Part shown: positions 41,301 through 52,974 of the stretch, in pieces
How the letters are laid out: each line of letters starts with the position of its first letter
Position numbering within the stretch: position 1 is the first letter of the stretch
Assembly (NCBI GenBank): GCA_965153355.1
Contig: OZ231128.1
Location: 36,270,001 to 36,334,000 of the forward strand
DNA from: Flaccisagitta enflata
Lineage: Eukaryota; Chaetognatha; Sagittoidea; Aphragmophora
DNA length: 64,000 nucleotides
Reading direction: 5' to 3'
The notes under the pieces: model-generated
The model's input: the letters and a program-made list of their open reading frames with translations, nothing else
Databases searched by the model: none
What the model was told of the DNA's origin: nothing
Program-made: the position numbers and the translations under genes

Positions 41301-41868
41301 TACAGTAGATCTTGTCTAGACTTGAAATAACGGGGGCAAGCATTGTGGAAAGACGAATGAAGGCAGGGGAGCGATATTTGGATCATAGACTAATCAAAGG
41401 ATGATTAATTCCCCATGATAGCTGGTTGCCATGGAAACACATTTCCATGTATTCTCGCTAAAGTATCAATATTTTGAGAGATTTTTTTAGGGAACATTGC
41501 TTAAAATAAAATTTGCTACAACTTTCCCACAGTATGTTCTGTAAGAATGTCGCTCGTTTGGCCGTTGCTAGGGAGCGTATCCATGTGTGACAACCCCTAG
41601 CAACCGCTAAACGAGCGACATTCTTACAGAACATACTGTGAGAAAGTTGTAGCAAATTTTATCTTAAGCAATGTTCCCTAAAAAAATCTCTCAAAATATT
41701 GATACTCTAGCGAGAATACATGGAAATGTGTTTCCATAGCAACCAGCAATCATGGGCAATAAAGCATCCCGTTATTAGTCTATGTTTGAAATATCACTCC
41801 CCTGACTTCATTTGTTTTCCTACAATACTTGCCCCCGCTATCTCAAGTCTAGACGAGATCTACTGTAT
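41301..41868. mobile_element. Family D foldback element (Tc1/mariner-like ends)
   Basis: Left end TACAGTAGATCTTGTCTAGA, right end TCTAGACGAGATCTACTGTA. The two halves are near-complete inverted copies of ~270 bp around a short loop near 41590 (TAAGAATGTCGCTCGTTTGG pairs with CTAAACGAGCGACATTCTTA). TA plus CAGT termini are typical of Tc1/mariner-derived MITEs. No coding. Confidence 0.75.
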
Positions 41869-42085
41869 ATTTTGATGGAAGATGAACATCACATATGAGG
41901 ATACACATGCATTTACTGGTCAAACAGAGCCAAATCTTTGTTCAATGACAAACTTTCACTCTCTTCGTTCTGCTCATTTGTCATTGAGCAACAATTTGGC
42001 TTAACAATTCTAAAATTTTGGCTCTGTTCTACCAATAGATGTACATGTATTCTCATATGTGATGTTCTCCTATCAAGTTATAGTC
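41869..42085. mobile_element. Second foldback element adjacent to family D
   Basis: GAACATCACATATGAGGATA pairs with TATTCTCATATGTGATGTTC, and ACAGAGCCAAATCTTTG with CAATTTGGCTTAACAATT-side sequence. About 215 bp. The loop holds TTTCACTCTCTTCGTTCTGC. Confidence 0.55.
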
Positions 42086-42214
42086 ACTATACATATGATG
42101 TCTCACTTGCTTCAGAAACAGATATAGAAAGAGACAGACAGATAAAAAACGAACAAAAACAGAAAAAAAATTATTTCCTATTCATTTGTTTCTTTTCCTT
42201 TCTCTTTCCCTGGT

Positions 42215-42320
<106 letters not shown>

Positions 42321-42492
42321 AGAGTAATGGTTCTCACTTCTTTAAGGCGATTCAAAATAAGAGTCGTGGACAAATGAGTCACTTACAAATCCTCATATAC
42401 AGTGATGGATTAATTGAGCCATTGATGTCAAACTAAGATAATTAGGAAGAACCACAAGTACATGATGTTGAAATAAGTTTTATTTTTTCCGC

Positions 42493-42494
<2 letters not shown>

Positions 42495-42575
<81 letters not shown>

Positions 42576-42601
42576 TCTCTCTCTCTCTCTCTCAGACCCG
42601 C

Positions 42602-42636
<35 letters not shown>
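42495..42636. repeat. (GT)n and (CT)n compound microsatellite
   Basis: GT at 42495-42573, CT at 42574-42592, then CAGACCCGCGGCAT and CT again. Confidence 0.95.
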
Positions 42637-42638
<2 letters not shown>

Positions 42639-42693
42639 CAGAAGCATTGAAATTTGAAATATTGCAATTTGAGCGCTTGTCAAAACTTTTGTG

Positions 42694-42779
42694 TATAAAA
42701 TTCAATCAACTCTCTCTCTCTCTCACCGTCGTCAGGGATTCTTGCTCATGTTTACAGCAATCTCCCGCCGTCTCAATGT
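42694..42779 (+). promoter_or_regulatory. Possible TATA promoter and first exon
   Basis: TATAAAA at 42694-42700 lies ~50 bp upstream of ATG 42748 (MFTAISRRLN), which runs into the donor-like AAT/GTAAGT at 42777. No downstream exon could be matched. Weak evidence. Confidence 0.2.
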
Positions 42780-42919
42780 AAGTTGATGATGACAAATCTC
42801 GCGTTTTGACAACTGTTTAAGCCATTAGCATTGAAAAATGTTGAAATTCATGCCGCGTTTCCGACGCGACACATCAAAGATCATTTTTTTTTTCTGATTT
42901 TTTTTCTCCTGAGAGTTAC

Positions 42920-43377
42920 AGTACACTCTTTTCAGTTTTTAAGGACCAGTAAAATTTTTCTGAGCCTGGATTGTCCTTTATTTTTTGCAAATTTCAGGCT
43001 GAAATGTTCTTAGTGTGTCCTCAATATTTTTCTATGATTTTCTTACAATTATATTATACTCATTGAAATTGATTTTCTTACAATTATATTATACTCATTG
43101 AAATTGTTAAGTATGAGAATTGTTAAGTATTGTTAAGTTAAATATGATAGTTACTACTTTGAAACAAAGAAAATATGTCATTAAACAAAAAATGTTGCAA
43201 TTTTCTATAGATAAGATAATTTCCTCTTAAATTTGCGCAAAAACAATCTAAATTGTCAATTAAAATTTTTTTTCATAAATCTGAGGCTGGGTTTTGTCCT
43301 TAAGATGTCTTTAATTTTTGGCAAAATTTCAGCCTCATGTCCTTATAAACTTTGTCCTTACTCAATAAAAAGAGTGT
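42920..43377. repeat. TIR-like segment
   Basis: TACACTCTTTTCAGTTTTTA plus AGGAC is mirrored by GTCCTTACTCAATAAAAAGA plus GTGTA. Inside is a 35-bp tandem duplication (TTACAATTATATTATACTCA) at about 43036-43105. It may be a small MITE next to family D. Confidence 0.4.
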
Positions 43378-43949
43378 AGATGTCGTCTAGACTTGGAAAT
43401 ACGGGAGAATTCATAACAGGAAGACAAATAAACTTAAGAGACTGATATTTGGAATATGAATTGATAAGAGGATGCTTTGTTGCCCATGGGTGTTGGTTGC
43501 CGTGGAAACACATTTTCATGTATTCACACTAAAGTATCAATATTTTGAGAAAATTTTTGAGGGAACATTGTTAAAAACAAAATTTGCTACTACTTTCCCA
43601 TAGTATGTTCTGTAAGAATATTGCTCGTTTGGCGGTTGTTAAGAAGCATCACAGGGCTGTCACACATAGTTACGCTCCCTAGCAACGGCTAAACGAGCAA
43701 TATTCTTACAGAACATATTGTGGGAAAGTTGTAGCAAATTTTATTTTGAACTATGTTCCCTCAAAAATTTCTCAAAATATTGATACTTTAGCGTGAATAC
43801 ATGGAAATGTGTTTCTATGGCAACCGACACCTATGGGCAATAAAGCATCCTTTTATCAGTTTATATTTCAAATATCAGTCTCTTAAGAACATTTGTATTC
43901 CTGTAATGAATTCCTTCGTATTTCCAAGTCTAGACGACATCTACTATAC
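43373..43949. mobile_element. Family D foldback element, second copy
   Basis: Ends GTAGATGTCGTCTAGACTTG and CAAGTCTAGACGACATCTAC. Arms share CATGTATTCACACTAAAGTA and its complement, and the centre CTCGTTTGGCGGTTGTTAAG. It diverges strongly from 41301-41868, so the two are old. Confidence 0.75.
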
Positions 43950-44431
43950 ATATGAGTAAAAATTACAAACACGCGTACACATAAACACACAGACACTCTC
44001 ACACAAAGACCGGCCGCTGCTCAAAAACGAGAATAAAAAAAAACAATCATTTGTTTTGCCTTTATTGACAAAAATTCGAAGTTCCTCAGGTAGAGTAAGG
44101 AGTAAGGAGTAAGGAGTAAGGAGTAAGGAGCGACAGGGTGAAAGTGCAGTATTGCCGCTGCCCCTGCCTATTTACGCGCTGCCCCTGCCTATTTACGCGC
44201 GATTAAGCGCCGGTTCGTCTCCCGTATTCCGCAGACTGGAGAATGGCCGATGGCGATGACGGGGACGAGGGAGAAGAGAGAAAGGAGTTGTAGCCATGTT
44301 TGCTAATCATTTTCAGCGTGGATCGCACTGTGACTATGATTGTTAAAGTTCAATGGCTAAGCATTAATCATACACGGCTCTTCACCTCATCTATACTGGA
44401 AGAAGTAGAATGGTACCTATTGTTGACCCAA
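43950..44431. other. Spacer with short tandem AGTAAGG
   Basis: Five AGTAAGG units at about 44093-44130 and a doubled GCCCCTGCCTATTTACGCG at 44158-44195. No gene is recognised. Confidence 0.4.
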
Positions 44432-44650
44432 GAACAAGGCCGGATATGCCCTCAATAAGTTGTCACTTGTGAGTGGGCAGGGAGCCAGGGACAGTAATGT
44501 AGGTGAGCAGGGGTAGTAAAAGAGAGGTCGGGGGCTTTTAGTTTTACACGACTTGTCAAGGGCAGTTATGCCCAACCGACTGCGCCTCATCCAAATTTTC
44601 ACGTTGCCGACGGACAGACGGACAGAAAGACCTAATAAGGGACATACCAG
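44432..44650 (-). repeat. Family A-related repeat, decayed
   Basis: AACAAGGCCGGATATGCCCT, GTGAGTGGGCAGGGAGCCAG, GACGGACAGACGGACAG. No terminal hairpin is detectable. 44651-44980 has no feature. Confidence 0.5.
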
Positions 44651-44983
44651 ATAATAATATTCTTCCATGCTTCCAGGAAGTACAAATTTTTCTTGTAAGA
44701 TTCCGACAAGCAGTATGCAGTGAATAATGGTAAATTGATGGAAAAATCATGTCAATTTTCATTATATCAACTTAGAAATGGTAGAATTATGGAAAAAAAC
44801 ATCGATTTTTTAGATTACCCAATAAAGCAATGGTTTGTGACAACTGTTCAAGTGCTCATGTAAAACAAAATATCATTTTTTTCCTATGGTCATAGTGTAA
44901 ATCCTTCCGACTCTGCCACCCTTCTTCCGAGAAGCGGCGCTTTCCGCTTCTCCACAATCTGTTTGTCTGGGACATACCTTTTT

Positions 44984-45060
44984 AGGTGCGCCATAGCACC
45001 TCTATAAGAGGCTCTGTCTGTCGGTTGGTCGGTCGGTTGGTCGGTCGGTAACGCTCGAGT
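44984..45060 (+). repeat. Family A head, AGGTGC-type hairpin
   Basis: AGGTGCGCCATAGCACCT at 44984-45001, then CTATAAGAGGCTCTGTCTGT and GGTCGGTCGG units. Truncated at right. Confidence 0.6.
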
Positions 45061-45124
45061 TGAAAATCTCTAAAAGAGGCAAAAATCACTGGAAATGATT
45101 CAGAAATATGTAATGATTATTTCT

Positions 45125-45445
45125 AGGTGCTCCATAGCACCTCTATAAGTGGCTCTGTCCGTCCGTCCGTCGGTCACGCTTGAATGAAAAATCGCTAAAA
45201 ATGTTTGAAATCAATTGAAAGCTCATTTCGTTCATAATTGATGATACTCGTCATTTCATCTACCAAAGTAATGAGCAACGGTTAGGTCTGATAGAGCTGG
45301 GGATAGGTCTGATAGAGCTCGGGATAGGTTTGATAGAGCTCAGGATAGGTCTGATAGAGCTCAGGATAGGTCTGATAGAGCTAGGGATAAGTCTAAGAAT
45401 TATAACGCTCGGCGCACCGTCTTGGCCCGTGTATCCGGCCTTGTT
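45125..45445 (+). repeat. Family A repeat with AGGTGC stem and 22-bp internal array
   Basis: Hairpin AGGTGCTCCATAGCACCT, CTATAAGTGGCTCTGTCCGT, five units of GGATAGGTCTGATAGAGCTC (45283-45390), right end GCCCGTGTATCCGGCCTTGT. It shows the family ends flanking a private minisatellite. Confidence 0.7.
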
Positions 45446-45467
45446 ATAGATTCACTTAACAAGCGAC

Positions 45468-46492
<1,025 letters not shown>

Positions 46493-46635
46493 GAGATTTT
46501 CGGAAGTCTCATTGACGCTGACTCAAGATTTGCGCCGTTTTTTTTGCGCAAACGAATCTTTATCGCAGTTCCTCCTGGAAAAAAAAGATAAATTGCATTA
46601 AACAAGCGCAACAGGCCAACAGTCGCGTGCTCTGT

Positions 46636-46823
46636 TTTAAGTCGCGTGCTGCGCGACTCTACACCCCGCTTTGTCGGTCCGTCCATCCGTCCGTCACACT
46701 TTACTTTTTCGGCGTTTATGGGGTTTTTGGCTATACCGCTCCTGCCCAAATGCTCCACTGACCACAAATATGGCCCCTGCCCACCCGCACGCGACTGGGG
46801 TAGCCGTGTATCCGGCCTTGTTT
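46636..46823 (+). repeat. Family A repeat
   Basis: Hairpin AGTCGCGTGCTGCGCGACT at 46640-46658, right end CGCACGCGACTGGGGTAGCC, GTGTATCCGGCCTTGTT. Confidence 0.8.
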
Positions 46824-47540
46824 TTTCAAATACCTTCAATCACCCAAATACACCCAAAAATACCAAAAGAAAAAAAACGAAAATATCAATTAAAATCCAA
46901 AAATACCCAAAAGTACCCTAAAGTACCCTTAAGTGCCCTGAAGTACCTTATGTTCCAAGAGTAATTCAGGTACCGAAAAGCTCGTTTAAGTATCCTAAAC
47001 TAAAGCACCCTGAAGTACCTTGAATTACCTTAAAAAGTCGAAATTTTAGAAATGTTATGGGACGGACGGACGGACCTACCGAGCGACCGGTGTAGAGTTG
47101 CGTGCACGCGACTAAAATACCTTTATGGCCTACTACAGGAAAAAGTACAAATTTTGTGCATCTACTACTACTAGTACTTTCACAAATCCTTATGGCGGTA
47201 TGGCTGTAATAAAGTTACGCCGCTGGGTTTGACACCAATAATTTCGTTTTTTGAGGGAAAACTAAAGCTGTGTAATTTCTGCCCCTCCAAATGACGAAGA
47301 CGGAGACTAAGAAAATCAAATTGCAATGCTCCCTTTGGTCTTCAATATAAGTTTTACATCACAAAAATTTCAAATATTCATAGGGCAAAAAAGGCGATAT
47401 CTTGTTTTAATTTCAAAAGCACCCAAGGTACTAATCATCATTTCAGAAGACTCATGGTGGAACAGTTCGATAGCATTTATTTCAGACTAAGCCCAGTTCC
47501 ATACATCTCAGTTTGGTTGTGAATTCTGTCCATATCCAGG
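46824..47540. other. Spacer with a solitary family A end
   Basis: AAGTACC/AATACCC short repeats at 46840-47030. GACGGACGGACCTACC, then AGTTGCGTGCACGCGACT at about 47095-47112, then AAAATA: the hairpin end of a minus-strand A copy with no detectable other end. Confidence 0.5.
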
Positions 47541-47790
47541 TCAGCGATACCCGTTGCCCCTAAGTCAGTGTATCTTAGAATGTGGTGGTGGAAGGGCTGT
47601 GGCCTGGCAGTGGCTTGGCTTTACTTTGATTTGAGCCTTGATGCTGTGTTTTGAGCCTGAGGCCTGTTTTTGAGCCTTGACGCTGGGATTTGAGCCTCGA
47701 GGCTGGAATATGAGCCTGGAGAGTGGAGACCGGGATTTGTTCCACAGGGCTGGGATTTGCCCAAAATGCGAAAATCTCTCGTTGGGAAAT
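47541..47790 (-). repeat. Family B fragment (tail plus minisatellite)
   Basis: AGGTCAGCGATACCCGTTGC then GATTTGAGCCTCGAGGCTGG-like units. The arms have decayed. Confidence 0.5.
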
Positions 47791-47870
47791 GATCCATCAC
47801 TAAATCTGATTAATTCGTCAGACTTTACGGATTGAAGATGCTTACCATTATCATTTTCAATTATTGGTTT

Positions 47871-48010
47871 TTAGTCGCGGACACGCGACTCTACACCTTG
47901 CCATGTCGGTCCGTCAGTCCGCCCGTCACATTTCTGATTTGCAGGCGGTTTTGGCATTACTGCTCCTGCCAAACTGTCCGCGACTGTCCTGCCATAGTTC
48001 CGGCCTTGTT
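47871..48010 (+). repeat. Family A repeat, short
   Basis: Hairpin AGTCGCGGACACGCGACT at 47873-47890 to TTCCGGCCTTGTT. It abuts the next copy directly. Confidence 0.75.
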
Positions 48011-48229
48011 TTTAGTCGCGTGCTAGGCGACTCTACACCCCGCTTTGTCGGTCCGTCCGTCGGTCCGTCGGTCCGTCCGTCCATCCGTCCGTCCGTCCTT
48101 CACACTTTATTTTTTTTTGTTTTTACGGTTTTTGGCCTTACTGCTCCTGCCCAAATGATCTGGTGACCTCAATTATGGCCCCTGCCCACCCGCACGCGAC
48201 TGGGGTAGCCGTGTATCCGGCCTTGTTTT
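48011..48229 (+). repeat. Family A repeat, head-to-tail with the previous one
   Basis: Hairpin AGTCGCGTGCTAGGCGACT (one mismatch), CGGTCCGTCC tract, right end CGCACGCGACTGGGGTAGCC, GTGTATCCGGCCTTGTT. Confidence 0.8.
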
Positions 48230-48231
48230 CA

Positions 48232-48895
48232 CTAAGGCCATTTGACCAACAACTAGAATTCAAATATCGCCGCGATTCTTACTTTCGATTTTGTCTTCAT
48301 GACATTTTTATATGCTTAACTACATGGAAGCTATTTGCTTAAACATTGAAGACAAATGAAAAATTTAAGAGGGAAGTTTTTAACTTGTTGTCCCTTTCAT
48401 GAAAAATCGTTTTTGGCTGTCCGCTTGAGCTTTAGAAAAAAACCCCAAAACATTAACTTATTCTGAAATCGATGAGAGATGCAGGGTAATAACCCTTTTT
48501 CAGGCTCTCTCTCAGTGGCATTACTGCTCCTTCCAAACTGTCCGCGACTGTCCTGCCATGTTTCCGGCCTTGTTTTTTCACTAAGGCCATTTGACGAACA
48601 ACTCAAGGCATACTAGAATTCAAATATCGCCGCGATTCTTACTTTCGATTTGTCTTCACAACAACGTTATATGCTCAACTTCATGGAAACTATTTGCTTA
48701 AACATTGAAGACAAATGAAAAATTGAAGAGGGAAGTTGTTAACTTGTTGTCCCTTTCATGAGAAATCGTTTTTGGCTGTCCGCTTGAGCTTTAGAAGAAA
48801 AAAAAACTCAAAACATGAACTTATTCTTAAATCGATGAGAGATGCAGGTTAATACCCCTGTTTCAGGCTCTCTCAGCGGCACTGTACTAAATCAT
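48232..48895. repeat. Family E repeat, two tandem copies
   Basis: Copies at about 48232-48530 and 48580-48895 (CACTAAGGCCATTTGACCAA to GCTCTCTCAGTGGC), joined by a short A-type right end (CTGTCCTGCCATGTTTCCGG). About 90 percent alike by eye, and more distant from 11765-12035. Confidence 0.65.
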
Positions 48896-48995
48896 TTTTC
48901 AGTGGAGGATCTTTGTTTTGAGTAAATTGGAATGGAAAAATGTCTTGGAAAAGTTGGAATCGAGGACCAGAGAAAAAAAATCAATCTTTAGCCCT

Positions 48996-49475
48996 ACTTT
49001 TTGGGCAGCGGCCCCGAAGGGGTCGATGATCTATGCTTTCACACATATGGGGAATTTTCTCCTTCTTCTCCTTCTACCCCCCCTCTCCCCAGCCTCCAGG
49101 CCCATATCTCAGCCTGGAGGCCCATATCCCAGCCTTGAGGCCCAAATCTCAGTCTTGAGGCCCAAATCCCGCCCTCAAGGCCCAAATCCCAACCCCAAGG
49201 CCCAAATTCCAGTCTCTAGGGATTTGGGCCTCAAGACTGGAATTTGGGCCTCGAGGCTGGGATATGGGCCTCCAGGCTGAGATAAGGGCCTGGAGGCTGG
49301 GGGGAGGGGGGTGTGGTGGAGGGGGAGAAGAAGAAGGAGAAAATTCCCCATATGTGTGAAAGCATAGGTCATCGACCCCTTCGGGGCCGCTGCCCTGCTC
49401 CCCCCTCAACTTTAACCACAATCTACTTAAGCAGGGCACGGGTACCGCTGACCATCTAACGCTTTTGCGACTATT
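48996..49475 (+). repeat. Family B element, complete, 20-bp subtype
   Basis: Left arm TTTGGGCAGCGGCCCCGAAG plus CGATGATCTATGCTTTCAC, array CCCAAATC/GGCCTCGAGGCTGGGATA with an orientation flip at about 49218, right arm AAGCATAGGTCATCGACCCC plus TTCGGGGCCGCTGCCC, tail GCAGGGCACGGGTACCGC to CTTTTGCGACT. Confidence 0.75.
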
Positions 49476-49882
49476 CATCTTTTTTTTTTCTTTTCTCTTT
49501 CAGTCAAAAAACTATCTGCTGTAGAAAATGTCAGCAATCTTTTACGTTAGGTAGTAAAGTGAGACCCTCACCAGTCACCATTTCCATCGCAAAATCTCAT
49601 CACCTTTTTTGACCTCTTTGTTGGCATCGCTCTGCTACTTGGTAAAAAGAACAAGAAAAGAGGAGGAAAGATGCCTGAACGAAACAAAGCGAGAAAAGGC
49701 AAGACTGATGTTTCGGAAAGGATATCTTCGCACTGTCTAAACTCTCGTTCTCTTGTTAAAAAAGTGGAAAACGCCCAACGCCAACGCCAACGATCACATG
49801 ATTGATTGAGTTTGAAAAGGGAAGAGGAGGGAAACTAGAATCATCATCACAAGACCGTCAGTCTAACAAACTGAACTGCACC

Positions 49883-49955
49883 ATGGCTGTGGAAAATGAA
49901 TACCACTACACGGAAAATAGTTCCTGTTTGATTGAAAACCAATTGGAAGCGAATG
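49883..49955 (+). CDS. Candidate first coding exon of an unidentified gene
   Basis: CACCATGG is an optimal Kozak context. The frame reads MAVENEYHYTENSSCLIENQ and LEAN, then a donor GAATG/GTAAGT (phase 1). The 24 residues are acidic and polar with no signal peptide, suggesting a cytosolic protein. The following intron would start with a ~290-bp (TTG)n array. I could not find a convincing second exon in this window. Only this exon is supported. Confidence 0.35.
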
Positions 49956-49976
49956 GTAAGTGAAATTGGAAACGTG

Positions 49977-50445
<469 letters not shown>

Positions 50446-50559
50446 AAGCCCTGAAAGAACTTCTCTTACATCCATTCCACAAATCAGAAATTGTTTCCTG
50501 CCTTGGCATCTGATGGCCCTCTATTGACGTCAATCTTGGGATTTGTTAGGACTTTATTG

Positions 50560-50660
50560 ACGTTTTTACGCCGGAAACCTCGAGAAGTGGATAAGCCAAT
50601 AAAGTCTAATCAGACACCTTGAGAAGTGGATAAGCCAATAAAGTCTAATCAGACACCAAG
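50560..50660. repeat. 36-bp tandem duplication
   Basis: CGAGAAGTGGATAAGCCAAT plus AAAGTCTAATCAGACACC occurs twice in succession at about 50581-50656. Confidence 0.7.
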
Positions 50661-50724
50661 TCGGAGATCAACATTCTTGTACAGTTCGGTGATAGAACTT
50701 GATTGAAACACGTTTAGTGGATTC

Positions 50725-50860
50725 CGTCTCGAGATAACGAGTGCAAGCATGTTGGGAGGGCGAATGAAGCTGGGGGAACTATGGTCGGATAAAAAGATAA
50801 TAGTATCCCTTATGCCCCATGATGGCCAGTTGCTGTGAAAATACAATTTCATGTCTGCAT
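50725..50860 (+). repeat. Family D left-arm fragment
   Basis: ACGAGTGCAAGCATGTTGGG, GGCGAATGAAGCTGGGGG and CCATGATGGCCAGTTGC match the left arm of 41301-41868 with decay. It is interrupted by (ATC)n. Confidence 0.5.
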
Positions 50861-50879
50861 CATCAAAATCATCAGATGA

Positions 50880-50906
50880 TTATCATCATCATCATCATCA
50901 TCATCG

Positions 50907-50966
<60 letters not shown>

Positions 50967-50979
50967 ACAACGTCGTTTT

Positions 50980-51028
<49 letters not shown>
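50880..51028. repeat. (ATC)n and (CT)n
   Basis: ATC at 50880-50965 and CT at 50983-51027. Confidence 0.95.
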
Positions 51029-51030
<2 letters not shown>

Positions 51031-51640
51031 CGTTACCCACTGAGTTAGAAACAATAAGAAACATGACAGTAAAAGAAAGGAAACGCAAAGTGACAGTTGC
51101 AATCGAGAAAAGGAACAAAGAACGGCTATTACACGACTGCCACAAGACATATATGGACAGCAAGTGCCAAAGTGCAAGTACCAAAGTGACATATGGAGGA
51201 CAGCAAGTGTCAAAGACCAAGACAAAAAATATCATATAAAAGATTAACTACACCGATTTAACCAGACAACCAGAAGAAACAAAACTTCGAATGACCAAAC
51301 TGGAAACCAAGACTTTAATTACAGCAAGATACGGGATGTTAGAATGTGGGAAAAAATTTGGGGAGTACTATTGCCGGCTCATGTAGCGAATGCAATGTTT
51401 ATGATGATGAGAACCATCTCCTGAATTATTGCAAGAGGTGGAAAGAAATCAATAATTAAAAGATAGTTTTGGAAAGATAGTTTTTGAAAGATAGTTTTCG
51501 ATGAAGTTTATTCTGAAGATATAACCACCTAGAGACGTATCATAGAAAAACTTCAAATTGTATGGAATACAAGAAATGCTTCGGGCACAATGAATCAAAT
51601 AAGATCCTCTGCAACGAACACGTTTAAAAATTTGTAATGT
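51029..51640. other. Spacer without recognised gene
   Basis: A Lys/Thr-rich frame (51046-51239, RNMTVKERKRKVTVAIEKRN) is open on the plus strand but has no start context or matching splice sites and is not called. Confidence 0.3.

Positions 51641-51731
<91 letters not shown>
51641..51731. repeat. (CT)n
   Basis: About 45 CT units. Confidence 0.95.
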
Positions 51732-51733
<2 letters not shown>

Positions 51734-51899
51734 TTTTTCTCTCTTACCATTATTTATTACAATGTTGGCAACACTGTATACGTTAGCTAATACGACCAAC
51801 TGATATTTATTATTTAAACAAACCTTGTACTATGTACAGCTCTGTAATAATACTATTGTTCATGTGTTAAATGCACAAAGAGAGCATTGGAAATCAAAT

Positions 51900-52100
51900 G
51901 AAAAAAAAATCTCTCTCGCCTTCGACTTCGTTGGACGATCCACACGGCGCACCTTATTGGCGTACTTGGCCTTGGACGGAAAGATAGAGGGGAGGGCTAA
52001 AAGATGGACTGAGACACGGATCAACTGATGAGCCCACCACGCAAGTCCGTCCGTCGGTCTCTCAGACTTTATTTTTTCGGCGGTAATGAGATTTTTAGTC
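51900..52100 (+). repeat. Family A-related fragment
   Basis: GACGATCCACACGGCGCACC plus TTATTGGCGTACTTGGCC is the reverse of the GGCCAAGTAGGCCAATAGGT left block at 54867-54915 and 58418-58460. CGTCCGTCGGTCTC lies nearby. Confidence 0.4.
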
Positions 52101-52334
52101 TGCCCAAATTGGAATCAATTTGAATCAATTGGGACAAGCATAATCTAAAAATCTAAGCATATCAACTTGTGAAGGCGTGTAGAAAAACAAATACTTTTAA
52201 TTTTGGTCAAAGTTTTTGTACTGGTAGCAACCATTACTATCTTGCTAAAAACAAGATAGTAATTAAGGACTCTCCACGGGTCTGCTTTGGTTGCTATACT
52301 TTATATCATATATTAGACTCTTCTGCCTTTTGTT

Positions 52335-52560
52335 TTCCCCTCTGCCTTTGATTTTTCCCGCGACGCGCGCGTCGTGTTTTTTTATCCCATGATTTTCTTC
52401 CCATATAGCAATAAAACTATGTAGTTAAGGTTTAAATAGTGTTAAATTGTGTTCTACTAATCGAGTTTTATGATTTGGTACTGTAAAAAGTAAAATTTTC
52501 CCAAATTTTATTTTTTTCTCTTTTTCTTAGATTTCCTTCCCCATCTCCAGACTCCTTTGA
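52335..52560. repeat. Fragment of the intron-2 TIR element
   Basis: CCTCTGCCTTTGATTTTTCC, GCAATAAAACTATGTAGTTA, TTTTATGATTTGGTACTGT and TTTCCTTCCCCATCTCCAGA match the interior of 22875-23467. The TIRs are absent. Confidence 0.6.
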
Positions 52561-52617
52561 TTCACTAACTCAAGAATATATACATATGCTTTATGACCAT
52601 TTATATTAGCCATGTTG

Positions 52618-52620
<3 letters not shown>

Positions 52621-52693
<73 letters not shown>
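52621..52693. repeat. (CT)n
   Basis: About 36 CT units. Confidence 0.95.
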
Positions 52694-52695
<2 letters not shown>

Positions 52696-52974
52696 GGATC
52701 TGCGGCTTTAATAAGAAGCCTGATATAATAATGCAATTAAGGCGATCACCATGACTCGTAATCTGTAGGAGCTTAGAAATGTGGAGTATTACACGTCTCT
52801 TTCTCATGTTACGCGCGTAAATGAGAATGTGTGTACTTAATTGTATCTGTCACGCATCATAGAGATGACATTGATAAAAAGAAGTTCCATAAAAGTGACA
52901 TTCAAGACTTAACATAGATATTGGAGGACGGACTCGCGACTCTAAAAGACGTTGTTGCTGTTTCAAAGATTTAC

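Noticed and set aside
50979-51239. Lys-rich frame with a KERKRKVTVAIEKRN segment
   Set aside because: The start lies in (CT)n, no splice sites fit and composition is simple, so support is too weak.
51825-52028. 67-codon frame with FVGRSTRRTLLAYLALD, resembling a protein shared with 58209-58496 (minus)
   Set aside because: The similarity comes from the family A-related DNA block GGCCAAGTAGGCCAATA, not from a conserved protein.
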